This document shows, piece after piece, positions 46,601 through 54,315 of a stretch of 64,000 nucleotides of DNA. Numbering within the stretch: the stretch's first letter is position 1; every line of letters starts with the position of its first letter. Under the pieces are notes generated by a model that saw only the letters and a program-made list of their open reading frames with translations, did no database searches and was not told the DNA's origin. The translations under genes and the position numbers were made by a program. Source of the stretch: Mariniphaga sp. (GTDB lineage: Bacteria; Bacteroidota; Bacteroidia; Bacteroidales; Prolixibacteraceae); the NCBI GenBank assembly GCA_024636975.1, contig JAGXGA010000061.1, positions 62,001 to 126,000 on the forward strand. The letters run 5' to 3'.

Positions 46601-47133
46601 ACTTTGCCTTCCGATGTATGAATAAATTGTTTGATGAACCGCTTTCTGTTTTCAATGAAAAAATGCTGAAACCTGAATTGCAGGATATGGAAGCCTTTGT
46701 CGATGGTATTAAAAACATTGTGGAAGCACAGCAAAAGGTTGCACTTCGTTATTTTGAGGACAGAAGTGTTGAAGCAGCCATTCCCCCCTTGAAAATTCTG
46801 CTGAATATTATGGCTTACGGAAATTTTAACGGAAAAGATCTAAATGATCCTGAACTGAGAAAAGAATTCGAAAGAGATCATGTAATTCAGTCCGAATGGT
46901 ATCGCAAACGGCTGGAATTGAAGCAACAAAAAGATATTGCATTTTTAAAAAAACAGATTCAATATCTGAATGATTTTACGACCGATACCAATAACCATGA
47001 TTTGGTGAAAGGTATGCATATAAATGAACGCATAGAAAAAGCTCAAAACAAGCTCAATTATATAGAATCCGGGAATTACCTGGAAGAACTCACCGGTACG
47101 ATAGGTGCAGACATTCTGTTTACAGGAAAATAG
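43654..47133 (+). CDS. Candidate diphosphate-dependent PEP carboxykinase (PPi-PEPCK-like giant protein)
   Basis: A 1159-residue cytoplasmic protein, free of signal or membrane segments. Long conserved-looking blocks include ENDAALDIEHWTGHTG (about residue 255), YNDGGAFKMTCRDERG (about 310) and a Gly-rich phosphate-binding-type loop STVSGGGKSEIS (about 492). The protein ends in a charged helical tail. Size and blocks resemble, from memory, the PPi-type PEPCKs described from Entamoeba, Propionibacterium and relatives (about 1100-1160 residues), which interconvert PEP and oxaloacetate using pyrophosphate. This match is recollection and cannot be verified here; at the least it is a large conserved protein of unknown function. 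Confidence 0.5.
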   Translation: MKHSDDYRKKARKKDRREMIQYINLQLAALGQPLFTGETEEEEKLASARFISLTEGLISSFREKSRLLTGHLSPADTRIQDFINDYLKDLKFDKPYRLPYTTFVLNQPGMAREVSLPPNGKSFKTSLLNSYRLKQGILNNPAADKRTTKGTFHIVEGGLPVALDKKEVPKIAFAHLLHEALHPSDDINVLPFTANQEKQAKIMVSLLLRPVVCPEVKGVISKKSMEIRFFAPGSLVSNLDFVETIFGNAGDHNLAENDAALDIEHWTGHTGCIILAPQLTKMKKKDVGLPHYNDATERQRIDGMCWTDENELYNDGGAFKMTCRDERGVVVTLIADNYYGYSKKEIKTQISYSANLYGLVEEEHAGGAIAFPCGNMGDNIFGQPFSEKFNNLYSFEEVKKLLDGKVDVRPENYAVDKKYPNIIYIHEHSDIDIEKGTVEWVHEGNLHSLNLSPEKIYVHPTGHKFQLAKHPEQQLWRIVDTSPEGVFCHKPSTVSGGGKSEISKSMQNAIKYGAFYIQNLEEDSKMADMLINYDYSNRWKNIRPDARPSRPLLSPHRTLGSAVKLLTPSDQYSEEYNNFLLSLPVHVKQLALYIKRMYRSHHDKGSWKEYLNVELVNGRKGNALRYKHNKIIASYVRIGFNPDGQWFLHKLRSDFIASKKIQTEDDITASITLPASRLNNLNPEYKNKSVKLLTNCESYLFQRPDEAIIRGYDKEAEEDIVSENTFLTNYEPLTRQNAIELFENTIQFDKYTQPVKDLIKKVVDSSKEDYFVSPAHTRIVDGIPTNNPRYLQRNLFRHENQDSYLAETGVRLFRKIPNDKPVHFTVNAVLPGRRNNPADREKGIRPLSVYNPIHYQEVPELFMDFICSLTGKSPSTTGAGSEGALTKGPFNMLVPTSDLNNALLSHILCEYQGFSSAAGYIGQENRFDHDISILVPEIWARLVPEDRDANQLIQNNSLEKLEDFEYNGEKVLASRLGYRINENFAFRCMNKLFDEPLSVFNEKMLKPELQDMEAFVDGIKNIVEAQQKVALRYFEDRSVEAAIPPLKILLNIMAYGNFNGKDLNDPELRKEFERDHVIQSEWYRKRLELKQQKDIAFLKKQIQYLNDFTTDTNNHDLVKGMHINERIEKAQNKLNYIESGNYLEELTGTIGADILFTGK

Positions 47134-47140
47134 TTAATTT

Positions 47141-47176
47141 AAAACGGCCTGCCAGCATTAGCCGGCAGGCCGTTTT
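47141..47176. terminator. Bidirectional terminator between convergent genes
   Basis: A perfect 13-bp stem, AAAACGGCCTGCC (47141-47153) with GGCAGGCCGTTTT (47164-47176), has a 10-nt loop. The A run on one side and T run on the other let it act in both directions, serving the 1159-residue gene and the minus-strand gene at 47200. Confidence 0.93.
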
Positions 47177-47199
47177 TAAATACTAAATTATCAGGCAGT

Positions 47200-47880
47200 T
47201 TAAAGATTTACCATTACCTTATAAAAATTAAATTCATCACGCCGGATGGGATCAAACTGATAATATGCTACAGCAATACGGCAAATGTCCTGAGTAGTTT
47301 CATAAATTTCAGCAACTTCTTTTAACCCGTAAGTATTTAACTCATTTTCATTTTCAAGTGTTTCGAAGCAACACTTGTAATCTTCAATCTGACGGGCCGA
47401 TTCATATATTTTATTGAACAACGAATCCGGAACCCCCTTATGGGAAATCCTTTTCCGGGTATCTTCATCGATGTTGGCTGCAAAAGTTGTCAGCAAATTA
47501 TACAAACTAAGGTGATCACCATTCTTTGCATCGCTGAAATGGTCGTTATAACCTAATTTGCGGAAAGTATCTTTTAGGAAAGGTTTGTTGTTTTTAAAAT
47601 CCACTTTTAAGGAAGCACGCAGAACCTTTAAGCTTTGCAGCCCTGCCACCATTACCTCGTGCCAATCGCGATACCTCTTATCTTCAATACTGTCGAGGTT
47701 ATCGGAATAAAACTTTTCAATGGTATCGCTTATCCACACTTGCAGGGATATTGCATATTCCGGGTCCCATTCCTTTCGTATACTCGAAAGCTCGTAAATA
47801 TTTTCCCTAAACGATTTGGCGATTTTCTGACAAGCCAGAATTGTTGCAGTGCTGGTTGGACATAATGTTGCGGTTTCCAT
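47200..47880 (-). CDS. Uncharacterised helical protein
   Basis: A 226-residue protein without signal peptide or membrane segment, predicted by composition to be almost entirely helical. No known motif was recognised. It shares the terminator at 47141-47176 with the convergent large gene, and a TAAATTTG -7-like box lies at 47918-47911 on its strand, 31-38 nt before its ATG. Conserved pairing with its neighbour cannot be judged from one sequence. Function unknown. Confidence 0.7.
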   Translation of the reverse strand: METATLCPTSTATILACQKIAKSFRENIYELSSIRKEWDPEYAISLQVWISDTIEKFYSDNLDSIEDKRYRDWHEVMVAGLQSLKVLRASLKVDFKNNKPFLKDTFRKLGYNDHFSDAKNGDHLSLYNLLTTFAANIDEDTRKRISHKGVPDSLFNKIYESARQIEDYKCCFETLENENELNTYGLKEVAEIYETTQDICRIAVAYYQFDPIRRDEFNFYKVMVNL

Positions 47881-48028
47881 GATACAGTTTTTTTGAATTA
47901 GCAGTTATCACAAATTTACCAATTTGATTGCAAACCTTCCTGGAAACAGTAAAAAATATAAAATGTTTTACAGCTATGTTATGAAACTATGTTACATAAC
48001 ATCAAGTATTTATATGTTAAAGATTCTA

Positions 48029-48646
48029 TTATTTATGTCTTTTCTTTAGTTCACCCACAACATCTTCCAGGCGATAGCCTTTATGCGTCAGCAAGACAAT
48101 AAGGTGGTAAAGCAGATCTCCGGCTTCATAAATAAAATTTTCATCATCGTTGGCCATAGCTCCGATAATAGTTTCAACAGCCTCCTCTCCTACTTTTTGG
48201 GAAATTGTTGAAGTACCTTTCTGAAACAATGAAGTGGTATATGAACCTTCGGGCATTTCTTGTTTCCGCTTATCAATGAAATCCTGGAGGACCGACAGAA
48301 ACTGGATCCCGGAGTCTTTATTTGCTTCAAAAAAACAGGTGTCGGCACCGGTGTGGCATACCGGTCCGGTTGGATTAACTTTTACAAGCAGCGTATCATT
48401 ATCGCAATCAACCATCATGGAAACCACATTCAGAAAATTCCCCGACTCCTCTCCTTTTGTCCATAAACGGTTCTTTGTCCGGCTAAAAAATGTAACCTTT
48501 CCTGTTTCCTCGGTTTTTTGAAGTGCCTCCCTATCCATAAACCCAACCATTAAAACCTTTTGAGTAGAATCATCCTGGATAACTGCCGGTACCAATCCGT
48601 TCAGTTTATTAAAATCTATTTGTTCCACGCCTGAAAAACTATTCAT
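48029..48646 (-). CDS. hisIE: Bifunctional phosphoribosyl-AMP cyclohydrolase / phosphoribosyl-ATP pyrophosphatase
   Basis: Catalyses steps two and three of histidine synthesis. The 205-residue fused protein has the HisI half first (FFSRTKNRLWTKGEESGN, the metal-binding DCDNDTLL and the CHTGADTCFF region) and the HisE pyrophosphatase half second (QKVGEEAVETIIGA, about residue 140). It is the last gene of the hisA-hisF-hisIE run, 33 nt after hisF. Confidence 0.96.
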   Translation of the reverse strand: MNSFSGVEQIDFNKLNGLVPAVIQDDSTQKVLMVGFMDREALQKTEETGKVTFFSRTKNRLWTKGEESGNFLNVVSMMVDCDNDTLLVKVNPTGPVCHTGADTCFFEANKDSGIQFLSVLQDFIDKRKQEMPEGSYTTSLFQKGTSTISQKVGEEAVETIIGAMANDDENFIYEAGDLLYHLIVLLTHKGYRLEDVVGELKKRHK

Positions 48647-48679
48647 ATCTAAAATTATAGTGTATTTAATCGAATCACG

Positions 48680-49435
48680 TTAGCGAATGGCTATTCCCTT
48701 TTCCCTGAGATAAGTTTTAAGTACCGGTACAGGAATTTCATTGTAATGAAAAATACTTGCTGCCAGCCCGGCATCGGCTTTTCCCTTAGTAAACACATCC
48801 ACAAAATGCTCTTTTGTACCAGCCCCACCTGATGCAATAACAGGTATTTTCAGCGAATCGGCCAGTTTTGCCAGTTGCTCATTGGCAAAGCCATTCTTCG
48901 TTCCATCATGATTCATGGATGTAAACAATATCTCACCAGCTCCCCTGTCTTCTGCCTCTTTAGCCCATGAAAACAGTTCTTTGTCGGTGGGAATGCGTCC
49001 TCCGTTCACAGTAACAGTCCAATGATTATTTTCATCGCCACGTGCATCAATTGCCACCACTACAAACTGGCTGCCGAACCTCTTTGCCATATCATCAATC
49101 AGCCCTGGATTGCGTACAGCGGAGGAATTGATCGATACTTTATCGGCCCCTGCATTGAGAAGCTTACCGGCATCCTCAATATCGCTGATACCCCCACCCA
49201 CAGTAAATGGAATGTTAAGGTGAAGGGCTATCCGTTTTACAAGCTCAACAAACGTTTTCCGGCCTTCATGGGTGGCTGTTATATCAAGAAATACCAGTTC
49301 GTCGGCACCATCGACGGCATATTTGGCCCCCAACTCCACCGGGTCGCCAACTTCTTTGATATCTACAAAATTAATCCCTTTGACGGTCTTGCCATCGCGG
49401 ATATCTAAACAGGGTATTATACGTTTTGCAAGCAT
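48680..49435 (-). CDS. hisF: Imidazole glycerol phosphate synthase cyclase subunit
   Basis: A 251-residue (beta/alpha)8 barrel enzyme that, with HisH, makes imidazole glycerol phosphate and AICAR. The catalytic Asp11 is in [12 protein letters not shown] and the second catalytic Asp in [10 protein letters not shown] (about residue 130). The phosphate-binding VGGGI and SGGAG loops are present. HisH is not encoded in the window. 62 nt downstream of hisA. Confidence 0.97.
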   Translation of the reverse strand: MLAKRIIPCLDIRDGKTVKGINFVDIKEVGDPVELGAKYAVDGADELVFLDITATHEGRKTFVELVKRIALHLNIPFTVGGGISDIEDAGKLLNAGADKVSINSSAVRNPGLIDDMAKRFGSQFVVVAIDARGDENNHWTVTVNGGRIPTDKELFSWAKEAEDRGAGEILFTSMNHDGTKNGFANEQLAKLADSLKIPVIASGGAGTKEHFVDVFTKGKADAGLAASIFHYNEIPVPVLKTYLREKGIAIR

Positions 49436-49497
49436 GAATCATAAAAAGTTTAAAGTTTCAACTTCAAAGTTTTAAGATATAATTTACCAGATAATCT

Positions 49498-50238
49498 TCA
49501 CTGGTTGTACTTTTTTATTTCTATTAGGCTTATCTTTCCTTCATAAATGGCTTTGCCTGTAATTACACCAGGCACATTCATCTCAGCCAGTTTAAATATT
49601 TCCTCCATGGAAGAAATTCCACCGCTGGCAATTATTTCAACATCCGGCAAGGCCTCCATGATTTCAGCATACAATTCAAATGCTGGACCGGTAAGCATGC
49701 CATCCCTGCTAATATCGGTTGAAATGACTTTAAGAACTCCCTTAGCATGAAACCCGGAAATAAAATCAATTACAGGTAATTCTGTTTCTTCCTCCCAGCC
49801 ACTTACTGCGATTTTTCCATCTTTGGCATCTGCTCCCAGTATTATTTTCTCACAGCCGTACTTTGCCAGCCATGCAAAAAAAGTGTCCGGCTTTTTTACT
49901 GCTATACTGCCCCCCGTAACCATAGCAGCACCCGATTCAAAAGCAACAATAACATCATCATCCGATTTTAGCCCACCTCCAAAATCAATTATAAGACTGG
50001 TTTTGGAAGCCACCTGTGCCAACACTTTATAATTGACAATATGCCTGGCACGTGCTCCATCCAGATCAACAAGGTGCAGACGCCTTATGCCCGCATCTTC
50101 GAACATCCTGGCAACTTCCAGCGGATGCTCATTATAAATGGTTTTTCTGTTGTAATCACCCTGAGAAAGACGCACACATTTACCCCCTAAAATATCGATG
50201 GCAGGAATAATCTCCGTTCTGCTCTTCATGTAATACAT
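49498..50238 (-). CDS. hisA: Phosphoribosylformimino-5-aminoimidazole carboxamide ribotide isomerase
   Basis: A 246-residue barrel isomerase of histidine synthesis, paralogous to HisF. The N-terminal catalytic Asp lies in [13 protein letters not shown]. Other landmarks are [11 protein letters not shown] and [12 protein letters not shown]. Two ATGs compete, 50238 and 50229. The second gives a start closer to the family, and a -7 box at 50260-50253 leaves a very short leader, so the shorter form is possible. First gene of a his sub-operon. Confidence 0.95.
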   Translation of the reverse strand: MYYMKSRTEIIPAIDILGGKCVRLSQGDYNRKTIYNEHPLEVARMFEDAGIRRLHLVDLDGARARHIVNYKVLAQVASKTSLIIDFGGGLKSDDDVIVAFESGAAMVTGGSIAVKKPDTFFAWLAKYGCEKIILGADAKDGKIAVSGWEEETELPVIDFISGFHAKGVLKVISTDISRDGMLTGPAFELYAEIMEALPDVEIIASGGISSMEEIFKLAEMNVPGVITGKAIYEGKISLIEIKKYNQ

Positions 50239-50252
50239 TTACTTATATCGTA

Positions 50253-50260
50253 CAAAGATA
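50253..50260 (-). promoter_or_regulatory. Candidate hisA -7 promoter box
   Basis: Minus-strand TATCTTTG fits TAnnTTTG and is followed by GTA-type sequence at the expected start point. It implies a leader of about 10-20 nt. No -33 TTG is seen at the right distance. The rest of the 50239-50530 spacer is featureless. Confidence 0.48.
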
Positions 50261-50530
50261 AAAGGATAATGTAAAGAATAGATTATTTATAATTTGGTTA
50301 ACTGCAGAACTTAACACAAAAACCGGGCAGCAGGGACAGGTAAAACAACATCAATGTATATTTAAAACCGATACAACATATCCTTTAAGGTACTTTTATT
50401 GCTCCTGAATTTTAATGACATATAAAATATCTTATTCAGGTTCTGGAGTTGATTATACAACCTCTGAAAAGTAGTTAAGATTAAATATCATTTAAGAAAA
50501 TGAACTTTTATCCTGTCACAAACTTATTTT

Positions 50531-51454
50531 TCATAAGCTTTCCGCAATACTTTGAATCTTCTTGTCGCTCATTTTTCCCTTATAAACAAGCAGTGTATAT
50601 TTCAACACCAAAGGACTGAATGAGGAAACAGGGATAATGCTGTTACCTGGAAAGGCAGCATTTTGCATGCTGTTTTTCTTTCGGAGTATCCAGGACTGCG
50701 GATAGCCGGGATTCTTTGGATGATCAATAATAACAACTCCTGCCTTTTTACCATCTTTTCCCATGCTCCCCGAAATATTTATGTACCCGGGAGATTCCAC
50801 AGCAGTTACTTCCGGTTCTACAGCACCCTCTTGCCCACTAAACGTCACATCGTCGGGTAAAACCATCCGCACCGAGAAGCCACTGTAGCCTTTTTCATCA
50901 TCTGATCCACCAATGAAAAGATTCTTTTCAAGGGCAAGCAAACTGATTTCAATGTCAAGTCTCCTGTAATTCTTTTCAATGGGATGTATAACTATAGTTA
51001 AATTCTCTTCCAGGTAAGGAACTTTTTTCCCCTCCATCATCCACTGATCCGACAGCCAGTTTACCCTTGCACTAAGCAAACCTGTTCCATCCTGCCGGGA
51101 GCGAAATTCAATGTCCTTTAGGTCCTGTTCAAAATCAATCAGTTCCCAGGGATCACCAATTTCCTTTTCACCGATCCAAACCTGGTGCCAGGCCCAAAAA
51201 ACCCCGCGGTGATGCAGGTGGTCAGCAGGAAAATCCTCAGTAAGAATGGCTCCGTCAGGCCCCCACAAAGGATGGATGTAATGCCGCCGCTCATATTTTC
51301 CTTCAAAACTTTTTGGCTCCATCTGGTAAAAAAAGAACTTCTCTCCATCGTCCAGGATAAGTATCCCTTCTTCATTTTTCTGCATGGTAATCTGCGCAAT
51401 TGCACCTAAGGTTCCAATCCATAATATACCAACAGTGAAAAAAAATTTCTTCAT
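50531..51454 (-). CDS. Secreted DUF6807 (PmoA-like) family protein
   Basis: A 307-residue exported protein with a signal peptide (about residues 1-20, ending AIAQ) and the family motif ADHLHHRGVFWAWHQVW (about residue 79), whose histidines could bind metal. Members are called methane oxygenase PmoA by automatic transfer, but this is misleading. In Bacteroidota they occur in polysaccharide-utilisation contexts. It is 9 nt downstream of the CE7-type esterase gene, so both are likely expressed together. Confidence 0.78.
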   Translation of the reverse strand: MKKFFFTVGILWIGTLGAIAQITMQKNEEGILILDDGEKFFFYQMEPKSFEGKYERRHYIHPLWGPDGAILTEDFPADHLHHRGVFWAWHQVWIGEKEIGDPWELIDFEQDLKDIEFRSRQDGTGLLSARVNWLSDQWMMEGKKVPYLEENLTIVIHPIEKNYRRLDIEISLLALEKNLFIGGSDDEKGYSGFSVRMVLPDDVTFSGQEGAVEPEVTAVESPGYINISGSMGKDGKKAGVVIIDHPKNPGYPQSWILRKKNSMQNAAFPGNSIIPVSSFSPLVLKYTLLVYKGKMSDKKIQSIAESL

Positions 51455-51463
51455 CTCTGCAGT

Positions 51464-52744
51464 TTATTTTAAAAGTTTTTCAGCAATCCAATCGTTTCTG
51501 ATTTGTTGTTGTTCAGGGAATGTCCAGTGCTGTGTTTCCTGAAAAACATGCAGTTCCTTTTCTGCGTCAATTACATTGTAAGCTGCATGCATTGAAGTAG
51601 GCGGGCAAACATTATCGTTGTATCCCCAGCTGTACCAGCCCGGAACCTTTACAAAACGGGCAAAATTCACAACATCGAAATATTTTGATGTTTCCACTTT
51701 TTCAGGCTTATTGGTAGCTTCATCCCGAAACAGATGGGGCCAACCACCGGCACGACCGTGCAAAAAGCCGGTCAGATCGGACAATGCCGGGTAAAATGCC
51801 GCAAGGTAATCAACCCGGTCATCAAGCCCGGCAGTAATAATAGAGAGAGCACCCCCCTGGCTTCCGCCGGTAACAGCTATATCTCTCCCGTTGAATTCTT
51901 CCAGCGATTCAATGAAATCAACGGCACGAACGCATCCCAGGTAAACCCGTTTATAGTAATAGTTGTCCTTATCATCGAGGTTCATGCGCCAGTATCCATC
52001 AAGAGCTCCTGAACGCAAATCATCATACACCGATGGATCGAGGTTAACCGGTATGCCATGGATGCCAATCTGAAATGTAATTATACCCTTTTCTGCATTC
52101 CAGGGGTCCCCCTGATAAGGTCGTATTCCGGCACCCGGAACATGCAACAGTGCCGGATATTTTCCTTCTGCTTTCGGCACCGAAAGTATACCATAAATTT
52201 TCCCTTTTATATTATCGATGCTTACATGATAAACATCCACACTTGATGTGCTTCTTTCCGGCATCAGGGTCATTACCGGATTCACTGGAATCCGGGCCAG
52301 TTCAGTTTTGGCATTATCCCAGAAAGATTCAAAATCAGCAGGCAGCGTGGTTACAGGCTGTATCTCATCCGGCGAAAAACCGGCTGTGGCATACGATGAA
52401 TAGGTTTTACCATCCACTTCAACGGATGCCTGGCAACGCAGGAAACCTGGCTCTTTAAATGCCTTTGCCCTTACCGAGGCAATCCCCTTTTTTAGAGTTA
52501 ACGTACCCTCATCCCACGACTCCATTAACTCAGGCTGAATGCTGTAATTCACCAATATACCCTCCAGGGGAATATTATTTCGCATAACAGTAATCTGGAA
52601 TTCGGCCCTATCGCCTTTTTCATATGTCCAGTCAGTTTTATCGGGCGATACAATAACCTGAACAAGTTGTTTTGAAGGTTGAGCAAGTAGTGCTGTGCCA
52701 ATTAAAAGCATCAGCAACAAAGAAGTTAATCTATTGGCTTTCAT
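51464..52744 (-). CDS. Secreted acetyl xylan esterase-like hydrolase (CE7/AXE1 family)
   Basis: A 426-residue exported protein with a signal peptide (about residues 1-21), an N-terminal beta-rich domain of about 100 residues and an alpha/beta-hydrolase domain. The nucleophile lies in GGSQGG (about residue 300), and a likely acid/base His in TQHWTFPEQ near the C-terminus. CE7 enzymes remove acetyl groups from xylan fragments or other sugars. The extra N-terminal domain is usual in Bacteroidota forms. It precedes the DUF6807 gene. Acetylated mannan or xylan is a possible substrate given GH26 genes at 60478-62597. Confidence 0.85.
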   Translation of the reverse strand: MKANRLTSLLLMLLIGTALLAQPSKQLVQVIVSPDKTDWTYEKGDRAEFQITVMRNNIPLEGILVNYSIQPELMESWDEGTLTLKKGIASVRAKAFKEPGFLRCQASVEVDGKTYSSYATAGFSPDEIQPVTTLPADFESFWDNAKTELARIPVNPVMTLMPERSTSSVDVYHVSIDNIKGKIYGILSVPKAEGKYPALLHVPGAGIRPYQGDPWNAEKGIITFQIGIHGIPVNLDPSVYDDLRSGALDGYWRMNLDDKDNYYYKRVYLGCVRAVDFIESLEEFNGRDIAVTGGSQGGALSIITAGLDDRVDYLAAFYPALSDLTGFLHGRAGGWPHLFRDEATNKPEKVETSKYFDVVNFARFVKVPGWYSWGYNDNVCPPTSMHAAYNVIDAEKELHVFQETQHWTFPEQQQIRNDWIAEKLLK

Positions 52745-52896
52745 AAGTTAATAATTTCAAGAAATGAATTAAATATATTGATTCAGTAAGATTTACTCCC
52801 CCTAAAATACAATTTATTTGGTAATCAGACGGTATGCCTTCCAATGAAAACCATACCCTGATTGGTAACAAAATAAAGTTCAATGGGGAATTTGCT

Positions 52897-53463
52897 TTAA
52901 TTTCCGGCACACAATTCCGTAATTTTTTGTGCAATATCTTTCAAATCCAGCACATAATCCGGTGTACTGGCATCAATTGCTGCAAGAGGCATCGTATTGG
53001 TATATGCTGATGCAGGATTTTCGACAATGGTAGTTCCCCCATATTCTTTTATGGCTTTAAGACCTGATGCTCCATCACTGTTTGAACCGGTAAGCAATAC
53101 ACCAATAAGTTTTTCTTTATAAGTCCAGGCAGCTGTTTCGAAAAGCACATCAATCGACGGGCGGGAGTAATTAACCTTTGCATCAATTGAAAGGCTGAAC
53201 GTAAAATTGGCTTCAACCTGCAAGTGGTAGTTTGGGGGCGCAAAATAAACTGTTGAAGACTCAATAGCTTCTTTCTCCCCGGCTTCCTTCACACGAAAGC
53301 CAATGTTGCTGCCAAGCAGCGACAAATAATGATTAATGTTATTTGAACCGATATGCAATACAATCAATACAGGCACCTCGAATTTATCAGGCAGACCAGA
53401 CAAAACCTGCCTGATAGCCTCCATTCCGCCGCTTGATGCTCCTATGACAATGGCAGGTGTCAT
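52897..53463 (-). CDS. cheB: Single-domain CheB-type methylesterase
   Basis: A 188-residue CheB catalytic domain without receiver domain. The catalytic triad is visible: Ser in GASSGGMEA (about residue 10), His in VLHIGSNN (about 37) and Asp in LTGSNSDGA (about 130). CheB enzymes remove glutamyl methyl esters from chemoreceptors. Here no receptor, CheA or CheW gene is nearby; the upstream genes encode CheR and two hybrid kinases. It overlaps cheR by 4 nt. Confidence 0.9.
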   Translation of the reverse strand: MTPAIVIGASSGGMEAIRQVLSGLPDKFEVPVLIVLHIGSNNINHYLSLLGSNIGFRVKEAGEKEAIESSTVYFAPPNYHLQVEANFTFSLSIDAKVNYSRPSIDVLFETAAWTYKEKLIGVLLTGSNSDGASGLKAIKEYGGTTIVENPASAYTNTMPLAAIDASTPDYVLDLKDIAQKITELCAGN

Positions 53464-54305
53464 AATGATCCCGTAAGTTTTCTGTATATCTTCATTTTTT
53501 TATCGATGTCTGAATAATTTGCCTCTTCTTCTGAAAACTGGAGGCTTTCCTTTGTTCCCAGACATAAAAAACCTCTCTTTGTAAGACTATTGGAAAATAA
53601 AGTTAAAACTTTATTTTGTAGAAATTTATCGAAATAAATAAGTACATTCCGGCAGAATACAAGATTAATTTCAGCAAAAACACCATCAGTTACCAAATTA
53701 TGATCGGCAAAAACTACATTCTTTACTAAGGATTGGTCGAAAAGTACCGAGCCGTATTTCGATGTATAATAATCCGACAGCTTACCTGCACCACCAGCTT
53801 CCATGTAATTCCTGGTATATTGTTCCATTTCCTTACTGCTGTAAATACCCTGCTTTGCTGTTGCAAGTGCATTTTTATTAATATCTGTAGCATAAATTCG
53901 TGTTTTTGACAATATGCCTTCTTCCTTTAATAAAATTGCAAAGGAATATACTTCTTCACCGGTTGAGCATCCGGCATGCCATACTTTTATGTGTGCATAG
54001 GTTTTCAAATCGGGAATTACCTTTTTTCTGAATGCTGCATAAAATTCAGGATCACGAAACATTTCAGTTACTGTTATGGAAAGATCCTGAATCAGGGTCT
54101 GGAAAAATTCTTTTTCCCAAAGAACCCTGTTTTGCAATTCTGAAATTGTTTTTAGTCCGCTTAACTGCAGGCGCTGATTAATGCGTCTTCTTAGATGAGC
54201 TTTATTGTAGTTTCTGAAATCGTATCCGTATTTAAGATGAATTGCCTGCAGAAATAAATCAAGCTCTATTTCCTCGGTATCGACGGTTTTTTGACTGATA
54301 TGCAT
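53460..54305 (-). CDS. cheR: CheR-type protein methyltransferase
   Basis: A 281-residue SAM-dependent glutamate methyltransferase with an N-terminal helical subdomain (GYDFRNYNKAHLRRRINQRL, about residue 27) and the catalytic domain (VWHAGCSTGEEVYS SAM loop, about 100; IYATDINKNAL; FCRNVLIYF). An in-frame GTG at 54332 would overlap the upstream kinase gene; the ATG at 54305 is preferred. The C-terminus lacks the tail that binds enterobacterial receptors. It is coupled to cheB and downstream of the kinase genes. Confidence 0.92.
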   Translation of the reverse strand: MHISQKTVDTEEIELDLFLQAIHLKYGYDFRNYNKAHLRRRINQRLQLSGLKTISELQNRVLWEKEFFQTLIQDLSITVTEMFRDPEFYAAFRKKVIPDLKTYAHIKVWHAGCSTGEEVYSFAILLKEEGILSKTRIYATDINKNALATAKQGIYSSKEMEQYTRNYMEAGGAGKLSDYYTSKYGSVLFDQSLVKNVVFADHNLVTDGVFAEINLVFCRNVLIYFDKFLQNKVLTLFSNSLTKRGFLCLGTKESLQFSEEEANYSDIDKKMKIYRKLTGSL

Positions 54306-54315
54306 AGAATTGAAT

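Noticed and set aside
47989-48002. ATGTTA-CA-TAACAT inverted repeat downstream of hisIE
   Set aside because: Only 6-bp arms with a 2-nt gap and no T run, too weak to call a terminator or operator.
52824-52863. GGTATG/CATACC inverted repeat between the CE7 esterase gene and cheB
   Set aside because: Short stem, long loop and no T run; no evidence of function.
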